From contig NC_133120.1 of the NCBI RefSeq assembly GCF_033568475.1, positions 83,098,151 through 83,162,150 on the forward strand: a stretch of DNA of 64,000 bases, in the 5' to 3' direction. Positions 57,221-64,000 of this stretch are shown here, in pieces (position 1 is the first letter of the stretch; each line of letters starts with the position of its first letter). Origin of the DNA: Henckelia pumila. Lineage: Eukaryota; Streptophyta; Magnoliopsida; Lamiales; Gesneriaceae. The notes beneath the pieces are model-generated. The model was given only the letters and a program-made list of their open reading frames with translations, searched no databases and was not told where the DNA came from. The position numbers and the translations under genes were made by a program.

Positions 57221-58344
57221 TGATTTCGAACCGTTGTGTCACGTTATTGGTTTAATACACTTATTATTCAAAAAATATGACAAAAAATTTCTGTTCAAAA
57301 AAGAAAAGATAATCTCGGGACAAATTTTCTTAAATACACTTTTGTTTTTATTTTATTTTATTTAAATAATGTAAAAAAAAATTATTATTCAATATGAATG
57401 AAATAAAAATATAAAAGTTTTGATAAAAAAAAATAATTATATAAAATAAAATAATAATTTATAATAATATGTTGGATGCAATAATTGCTCCTGATATGAG
57501 AGCGATCGAACCGTGATGCATGAGCTACTGTATGATTTTAATTATTTGAGTTGCACTATTAACACTAACTATATTTTTTGATAAAAACGATAAACGGTAG
57601 ATATATAAGTGATATCAGAGCTAATGTCACGATTTCGATTCACATTAATATCAAGGAATACAATTATTGAGAGATGAATTATTGGGTGAAAAGATTAAAA
57701 TTAGTGGACAAAATTTGAAACATATATATAAAAATAGCATATTTATATATTTTCAAATAAAAATATAATAATATTGATAAAAAAATTAATATATATATAC
57801 CATTAATTAATAATAATAATTATAATACTACAAATAATCTGTTTTTATAAATATTACAAAATAATTTTTTTTTGTTAATTATCCTATATTTTTTTACGTA
57901 TATGTTTCAAATCTTGACCACTAAATTTTATATTTTATATTTTATCTTTTAATAAATATAATATTTTTTGTATTATTTAAATTTAAAATATGTTATATTA
58001 TTAGAAAACATTAATTTATTTTATATAATTAGTTATTGTTATCAATATTATTATATATGTTTTTGAATCAAAATTATTCAAATTATTTAAATTAAAAATT
58101 TGTGTATTATTTAAAAAAAATTATTATATTATTAGAAAACATTAGTTTATTTTATATAATAAGTTATTTTTATCAATATTATTGTATATTTTTTTGAATC
58201 AACATTATTCAAATAATTTAAAAGGGCATTTAAGTCAAAACATTGTAAAAGATAAATAATTGGTCTAAAAATAGAGATGAAGTATGCTAATGAAATAATT
58301 TGAAATATGAGGGATGATTTTGAAATTGGTTTCAAATGTGAGAG
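57221..58344. other. AT-rich intergenic region
   Basis: No gene is supported. A tandem duplication lies at 57971-58225. A word TGATATCAGAGC at 57610-57621 resembles a primer-binding site but has no LTR next to it. Confidence 0.55.
57971..58225. repeat. Tandem duplication of about 130 bp
   Basis: Both copies contain TATTATTAGAAAACATTA, TTTATTTTATATAAT and TTTTTGAATCAA in the same order (57971-58104 and 58105-58225). The copies differ by small indels and substitutions. Confidence 0.75.
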
Positions 58345-58617
58345 ATGATAATGAATTTTACCCTCACTAGTCTTGCGATACTTGCAATAGTTGTCTGGTC
58401 ATTTCATATTGTGAGTGGAAAAGGAGAAGACAAACGAACAACATATTTCGCACACATTGTAAATCTTTTTGTCTCTATGGATAAGCTTGTGATTGAGCAT
58501 GTGAAAGATGTGAATAACAACAGGCTTGTACTCTCCGCCACACCTTCAAGGACCACACTTCACATCTACAAGATATGTCTCCATCCAACCCTCAACATGT
58601 TTAAGTTAGTAAAGTAG
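58345..58617 (+). CDS. Small putative secreted protein, weakly cystatin-like
   Basis: The 90-codon ORF starts with a hydrophobic signal peptide (FTLTSLAILAIVVWSFHIV) and continues with a charged domain of about 65 residues. The stretch IEHVKDVNNNRLVLSAT can be aligned with the central strand and QVVSGT loop of phytocystatins, but the QxVxG residues are not conserved. The C-terminus may come from the adjoining SINE. It may be a decayed inhibitor gene, a young small peptide, or chance. The first ATG was used; another in-frame ATG lies two codons later. Confidence 0.3.
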   Translation: MIMNFTLTSLAILAIVVWSFHIVSGKGEDKRTTYFAHIVNLFVSMDKLVIEHVKDVNNNRLVLSATPSRTTLHIYKICLHPTLNMFKLVK

Positions 58618-58808
58618 TAATCTCTTGGCCAAAGGTCAGAAGTTCGATTTTCTCTGCCAACATTTTATTGGACTAGTCTGTCACTCAGGTTTGCCCAGTG
58701 TGGTTTACCTGACTAGCGTAGTTTGCAGGCTATTGCGTTAGTCCGGGAGTTTACCAGAGCGCACCGTAAGGTAGCGACTGCAGGTTTTCACGTCACCCAA
58801 AAATAAAA
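58586..58808 (+). mobile_element. tRNA-derived SINE with 11-bp target duplication
   Basis: ATGTCTCCATC occurs at 58575-58585 and again at 58809-58819, directly after an AAAATAAAA tail. The body has an A-box-like TTAGTAAAGTAGT (near 58607) and a B-box-like GAAGTTCGATTTTC (near 58640-58653), spaced as in tRNA-derived SINEs, and no ORF. The A box is some 20 bases from the 5' end, further than usual, so the left edge is less sure than the right. Confidence 0.65.
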
Positions 58809-59059
58809 ATGTCTCCATCAAAGATTATATAATAACACATAAAATTTGACATTTTTATAACATTTACCTGCTAATTATTAATTCTCTTCCCATGCTTACA
58901 AACACAATCAAAAGCGTGCACTTTTAATTTATTCTTTCAACATTTCCTCGCATTTATCTGCTCCCTTTTCACTATCACAGAATCAAAACCATTTCGATTC
59001 TTATACAAGATTAACCAATCAAGTGATCTTTCACATTTCGAGCTCAAGAATCCCTTTTC

Positions 59060-59881
59060 ATGGCTTCTGAAAACTGTGTGATTTGCCTGATAAGAGCCAT
59101 GGACAAGCTCTGGTTCCACCAAATGATCCTATTTCCACGACCATATTCATTTCTTTTCCCTGAAATCCCCACGCAGCCCCAAACAAAATCACCTGATTAT
59201 TCATCCAAGAACACATCCCAGACTTGTGTAATCTCATATGAAGAGACTTCACCTGTATCAACTGATCAGCAGGTAAGTGATGCAATACATATTTCTGGAT
59301 AAGAAACAAATTTAGCAGACACCAGCAACTGTGTATGTTTTTGATTGTTTTGTTGGATGGATCTCAAGGGAAAATATAGCATTATTGAAAGAAGTGATGG
59401 CAGTGAAGAAATTAGACTTGAGCAAGCAACATTGGCTCAAAAAGAATCAAGAAATTACACCAGATACCCCGATTCATCGACGAAAAGATTGCAGAAGATC
59501 ACGATGAGTTGCAAGAGCTTGGGGGAGCTTGAGCTTGAAGAAGTGAAGGGTTTCATGGATTTGGGCTTCACTTTCAAGAAAGAAGACATGAGCAGACGCA
59601 TGATGAGCTTAATCCCAGGATTACAGAGAATCCAAGCGTGCGAAAACGAGCATGAAATGTTGAAATTATGGATGAATGAATATGATCATAATGACTCTGA
59701 AGAACAAGGTAGGGTGCTGATCATGAGGCCATATTTATCAGAGTCGTGGCTGATAAAAAGACCCGATTCACCATTGTTGAATCTGAGGTTTCCTAAGGTC
59801 TCAAATGCTGCGAATATGAAGAAACACTTGAGGGATTGGGCTAGAACGGTGGTTGCATCCGTGATTCACCAAGAATCTTGA
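59060..59881 (+). CDS. DUF1685-family protein
   Basis: Two exons, 59060-59272 and 59369-59881, join in phase 0 to 241 residues. The donor is CAG/GTAAGT and the acceptor TCTCAAG. The second exon has the DUF1685 signature: SLGELELEEVKGFMDLGF, LIPGLQRIQ, and a C-terminal MKKHLRDWARTVVASVI segment. The family is plant-specific and of unknown function; some members respond to stress. The N-terminal exon is divergent. An AATAAA at 59980-59985 could end the transcript. The start is the first ATG after a stretch rich in stops. Confidence 0.85.
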
Positions 59882-59979
59882 TGAGGCAGAGTGAGACTGA
59901 GAGAGTCTCTACTAGCTTTTCTTCTTCCAAAAACTCGGGTCAATTTACTTGTGTGTATTTTTATTTTTTTCCCCAAGTA

Positions 59980-59985
59980 AATAAA
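59980..59985 (+). terminator. Candidate polyadenylation signal of the DUF1685 gene
   Basis: AATAAA lies about 100 bases past the stop codon in T-rich sequence. Plant signals are degenerate, so this is only a candidate. Confidence 0.4.
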
Positions 59986-62132
59986 ACATTATTAAATTAT
60001 GGAAAAGAACGAGTGAGAAATTGAATTATTTTATTATGTAACGCCATAGAATTGGATGGTGAGTATTTTGTTGTAATTGGGTCTGATTACGAAATTTTGT
60101 CTCAAAACTGAGACGTTAACATCAGATGATATAAGTCATCCTCAGAAATACATTTATTTTAGATATTTCAATGTGTGTGAATATCATATACAAAAATTGT
60201 CTGACACGATTCATGAAAAAAATATTATTTTTAGCGTAATATTGTATATATGGATCAAATCGATCTTTTTTAAATGTATTGATCTCCGTGATCATAATAA
60301 TAATATAATAACTAAAAATAAGGAAATATTTGGACGCTGTTAAATAATATTAAAAGTTTAAAACAATTTAATTTTTCCTTTTAACTTCCGTTTCGGACAA
60401 ATGCGTCCAATTTATATTTAAGCAGTACGCTATCCGGGTCCGATTTTCTAAAAAGTCCCGGGCTCGAAATAAATAGTGGTCCGGACTTCAATTACGTGAT
60501 ATGGGCTACTGTTTAACAGGATCATATTCATTATTTATAATAGGCCCAAGTTTTTAGACCACTAAAGAACCCACCCTTTTGTTTGGCACATTTTGGGAGG
60601 GGACTGGCAAAGGCTGGAACGTCGCGCGGAGTCGCAGACGCAATTGCACCATTTCAATTTTTATTTTTTTTGAAAAAAGATGTTTTTTCATTAAAATTAT
60701 TGTAGAATAAGTTTCGATCGCAGAATATAATAATTGATGTGTAATAAAAAAAATCTATTATTTGTTATATATTTTTTAACTATCTGAATTGAAATGAACC
60801 AATTTATCTCTGAATTCGGTACCTATTAATTAATCATCATGTATTGGAGTAAAAGTTGTATTCAATAGTATACATCTTGGACTTATTCAAATACATAAAA
60901 TAAGAGATTCAACAAAAATTTCCCTATAGTTATTTTTGAGTGTTGAAAATAGAAAAAAGAAAAGGTAATGGTGAATGAGTGGATAAAACTTATGCTTTAC
61001 TTCACATACACTCACCTTTGTTGTTTATTTAACTAACCGCCAACATAATGTTTGTCAAATTGTACATCATAGCTCCACTTAAGGAAATATTCCATGTACC
61101 ACTCACATTTTTGTGCGCAAGACTTTGTTATAATTTATAATTATAACTATTGTTGTTTGTATAAATGTAGAAAAGTTAAATGAAAATTGGAACCGAAAAG
61201 TATCCGAATCATGTTTATAACTCGACAATTTATTATATCATGTATTCTATACGCTGTAGCGTCTACAAATATCTAACATTTAATTTTCCATTTTAGGTCA
61301 TGCAAATAAAACAAGTAACTTGATATGTTTTATACGAAATAAGATAAGATATATAATTATATACTTATTATACATCCTATGACAGTGAAGAAATAGCTTT
61401 TAATTTTAAAGGAACATGATCATGAGAAATAGAATGAAGTTCAATATCCTTATGAACGGCATTACACTTGAAATCTGTTAATATTATGGAATATATATGG
61501 ACTTGAGTCTAACTCCACCATAAAACAACTCCGATTACCCTGAAATTTTTACCGTAGGATCGTTTCGAAAATGTGAATCTAACGATGTATCATATGATAC
61601 TAATTTCAATCTCGATGATCGACGTGAGACATATAACAATACAAAGTTCACCCAAATTCTCTCTAATTTCATAGGAGAACTCTAAAAATTTTGGCTAGGA
61701 AAAACGATTCCGGCAAGAAAAAATTCGATTTTCGGAGCCCATTTGCTTCTCAGTTCCGCTCTAGTATTTCAAGGACAGTATAGCTACCAAGATAAGTGCG
61801 TGTACGTCCGCAGCTTTAAAATCATATTGCGTGTGTTAAATTGATATATATATATATATTTTTTCAAAAAAAATTGATATTTTTTTTAAAAAAAATGTTT
61901 GAATAATTCAAAAATATCTCTTTCTACAAATTTTGAGCATCGGAAATTTTGAAATCCAAATTCTTGGAATTTCAAATCTCTCTTTATGATTTTGCCGTGG
62001 TGCGGTGAATAACCGATGCTCTATCTTAAGATATAATAGGAAAATTGTTGTTTTGAGACTTTAGATCTTGATTCGATGAAAGAAGCAATTATTTCTAACA
62101 TTATCTCTAACATGATCCATTGTCGAGAAAAC

Positions 62133-62166
<34 letters not shown>

Positions 62167-62172
<6 letters not shown>

Positions 62173-62330
62173 TTTTTTTTAAGTGTCTACCTATCATGCC
62201 AACTATCATGTCCATCAATGATGTGACACTATTCTATTGGACCACATCTTTATCACATCCAATAAAATAATGCCACATCATTGGTGAGCATGGTAGTGGG
62301 CATGATAGGTGGGCACTTGAAAGAAACTAT
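62167..62330. mobile_element. Foldback MITE, nearly palindromic along its full length
   Basis: The left arm (GTGTCTACCTATCATGCC...) and reverse-complemented right arm (GTGCCCACCTATCATGCC...) match over about 75 bases each, leaving only a short loop. The element sits within (TA)n, so TA-type target duplication is likely but cannot be separated from the repeat. Confidence 0.7.
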
Positions 62331-62739
62331 ATATATATATATATGAATTTTTAGTACTTGTGTGAATCATCTAATTTTCTAAAATCTTCTACTAAATTAC
62401 TCATTAATATTTTGTGATTTTGTCTAAGTTGGCTAATTAATTACATACATACATACATACATATGGTGCTGTATATGTTGTTTGTATCGGTCCCGTTTGA
62501 TGAATATTAATTAATAATTAATGCCACTCGATCTTTTATTTCATCACTGTAGATAAGGTTGAGAATGAAACCGGAGAATATGAACAAACCAAATTTTGAG
62601 GCTCATGGAATTCAGCCGCCATGACAACTTACGTAGCCGCCAATATTGCTAGCTTATGATCGTATTCGATCCGTTGCTATTTGTATTCCATATTGTTGGT
62701 ATAGATGTCCCACAAAGTTATCTTTAGAGAAAGATTGTC

Positions 62740-62890
62740 TGAGAGGCATTAATGAGAGCGAGTGATCAACTATGAGTAGTTCAACACATAACGGTGTCAT
62801 TGTGGGTGTGGAGAATTGTCCGAGCGTGGAGACATTAACGGATGTGACTCGACTATGGGTAGTCCAACACACACCAGTGTCTCCAATCGA
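62740..62890. repeat. Diverged tandem duplication
   Basis: The words GAGGCATTAATG...CTATGAGTAGTTCAACACA and GAGACATTAACG...CTATGGGTAGTCCAACACA recur about 90 bases apart, each followed by a GTGTC word. Their origin is not recognised. Confidence 0.6.
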
Positions 62891-63462
62891 TTTGAGAACT
62901 CACCTCAAAACCTAGCTTGAAGATGAAAGATTGTCCTTTTAGGAGCTATTTCGATTAATGTACTCAAGAGTTGTTTGGCTTTTGTTTTGAGCCGTACCAA
63001 GAAGATAATATTGTTTATAAATAATAAAAAAAACATATTTATTCGGTTTGTTTTTTAGGCAAATGAATGTTTGAAGTCACAGATTTTTTTTATTACGTGA
63101 GAATCTATGGTCGTTATTCGTTATACTGTGTATTAGATAAATGTTTAAGATAATAAAACGGTTTACGCTAACTAAATAAACCATACTGTGCGATAAATTT
63201 GTTCAAAAATATGTTAGTAAAAGAAATCGAACCCCTAATTATTTATAGATCAAATACTCATTTACTTTATCAATTTAAACATCGATGAAGAAGACATAGA
63301 CTGTTTTTTCCAACAAAAAAAATATACACAAGACATGGATTCATATGGTAGTGGTGGGGCATAAACTAAGGCTAGTTTGAAAATGTTTTTTTAAAAAAAT
63401 AGCCGAAAGGTCAGACTAGGTGGCTTAGTGGAACAGCCTCCAACCCCACCAAAACAATGCCT

Positions 63463-63469
63463 ATATATA
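63463..63469 (+). promoter_or_regulatory. TATA box of the peroxidase gene
   Basis: CTATATATAC lies about 90 bases before the ATG at 63556, in the context usual for plant TATA boxes, and no closer alternative exists. Confidence 0.6.
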
Positions 63470-63555
63470 CACTTACATACACAACACACTTCTTCATTCA
63501 AATACACCATTATACATATATCATACTTTAATTACTCTGTATAAATTAAGCCAAT

Positions 63556-64000
63556 ATGGCCATCCATTGCAAATGTAACTTTGCTGCAACTTTCATCCTT
63601 TTCTTCTTACCGTTACTCTTCCAGCAGTTTTATTCTGGTAAATGTCTCCGTTTCTTATTTTATTCACATTAATTAATTAAATGATTAACATATATATACA
63701 TCAATGACTTTCTTTTATACTACATTACCAATTTTTAAGCTTCATTTTTTTTAATGTTAGTTTGTAACTAATATATAGCACTAATTAATTAATATTTTGT
63801 ATATCATTTTTAAAATAAGGCGAAAGCCAGCTGCAGTTGAATTACTACTCGGAGAGTTGCCCCAAGGCCGAAGAAATCATAAAGGAAGAAGTCACCAAAT
63901 TATACCATAAGCATGGAAACACCGCTGTTTCCTGGATCAGAAATCTATTCCATGACTGCATGGTTAAGGTCATCATCCATTTATTCTACGTTAACTAATT
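63556..64000 (+). CDS. Class III peroxidase, 5' part (continues past the window)
   Basis: Exon 1 (63556-63637) encodes a signal peptide with core FAATFILFFLPLLF. Exon 2 (63820-63968) begins the mature protein with LQLNYYSESCPKAEEII and the distal haem motif RNLFHDC, matching the Arg and His used for hydrogen peroxide cleavage. The donor after FHDCMVK at 63969 (GTCATC) is at the conserved first-domain intron position. The Cys of SCP and FHDC fits the family disulphides. The HGNTAVSW segment resembles the Arabidopsis PRX21/PRX42-type group. Secreted peroxidases of this type act in the cell wall. The proximal His and the rest of the gene lie beyond the window. Confidence 0.9.

Larger units (their letters stand above)
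59986..63440. other. Intergenic region before the peroxidase gene
   Basis: No gene is supported in these 3.4 kb. It holds a foldback element at 62167-62330, (AT)n at 62137-62166, (ACAT)n near 62443-62461, and an internal duplication near 62740-62890. A segment around 61480-61800 resembles an LTR fragment (with CTCCGATTACCCTGAAATTT) but lacks definable ends. Confidence 0.55.

Noticed and set aside
57610-57621. Primer-binding-site-like TGATATCAGAGC
   Set aside because: No LTR, polypurine tract or coding remnant is next to it. It could be a relic but cannot be supported.
60098-60330. Fourth copy of the GAGACGGT repeat
   Set aside because: Only short words match, so it was not listed as a feature.
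62654-62872. 72-codon minus ORF
   Set aside because: It lies across a diverged duplication and shows no protein-like pattern.
1-64000. CRISPR arrays, operons, phage or plasmid features
   Set aside because: None were seen, and the sequence is clearly plant nuclear DNA.

Overview
The window is nuclear DNA of a flowering plant, almost certainly a eudicot. It has spliced GT-AG genes, plant-specific families (an INDETERMINATE-DOMAIN zinc finger, DUF1685, a class III peroxidase), AT-rich intergenic DNA, and plant LTR retrotransposons and a plant pararetrovirus. The dispersed GAGACGGTYTCA-bounded repeats recall Lamiales genomes such as Gesneriaceae, but that placement is only an impression.

Host genes sit at the two flanks. 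On the left is a RING-CH (MARCH-like) membrane E3 ligase gene with eight coding exons (1619-4612, +). On the right are an IDD transcription factor (50088-51955, -), a tRNA-Pro(AGG) gene (57149-57220, -), a small secreted-protein ORF next to a SINE (58345-58808), a two-exon DUF1685 gene (59060-59881, +) and the first two exons of a class III peroxidase that runs off the end (63556 onward, +). Several small non-autonomous DNA elements lie between them, including a 1.0-kb hAT-type element with a perfect 8-bp target duplication (54669-55670).

The centre (about 7.3-44.0 kb) is one nest of five elements, and every retroelement junction can be resolved by 5-bp target-site duplications (TSDs). The base layer is an endogenous pararetrovirus (Caulimoviridae). 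It is close to one genome equivalent (about 7.4 kb) but linearised between the coat-protein and polymerase genes, so it reads protease-RT-RNase H, transactivator, 35S-like promoter, leader, primer-binding site, ORF VII-like, movement protein, virion-associated protein, coat protein. Chromovirus A (Ty3/gypsy, minus) interrupts its leader (TSD CTCTC). A's 5' LTR is interrupted by tandem gag-only element B with three LTRs and two internal regions (TSD AACGA). B's second internal region is interrupted by chromovirus C (TSD ATGGC). C's 5' LTR is interrupted by a Cassandra TRIM carrying 5S rRNA-like sequence in its LTRs (TSD AAATT/AAATC). All open reading frames in the EPRV polymerase, movement and coat genes, and in A and C, are broken by stops or frameshifts.

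Just downstream lies a separate Ty1/copia element (44365-49131, minus, TSD TCAAT). Its 276-bp LTRs are almost identical, but it lacks a recognisable primer-binding site and the gag N-terminus.

The most notable items are the dated five-layer nest, the permuted full-length viral copy, the tandem three-LTR gag-only element, and a 204-nt in-frame intron at the Gag/Pol junction of chromovirus C that could switch between Gag and Gag-Pol. No CRISPR array, operon or other prokaryotic feature is present.
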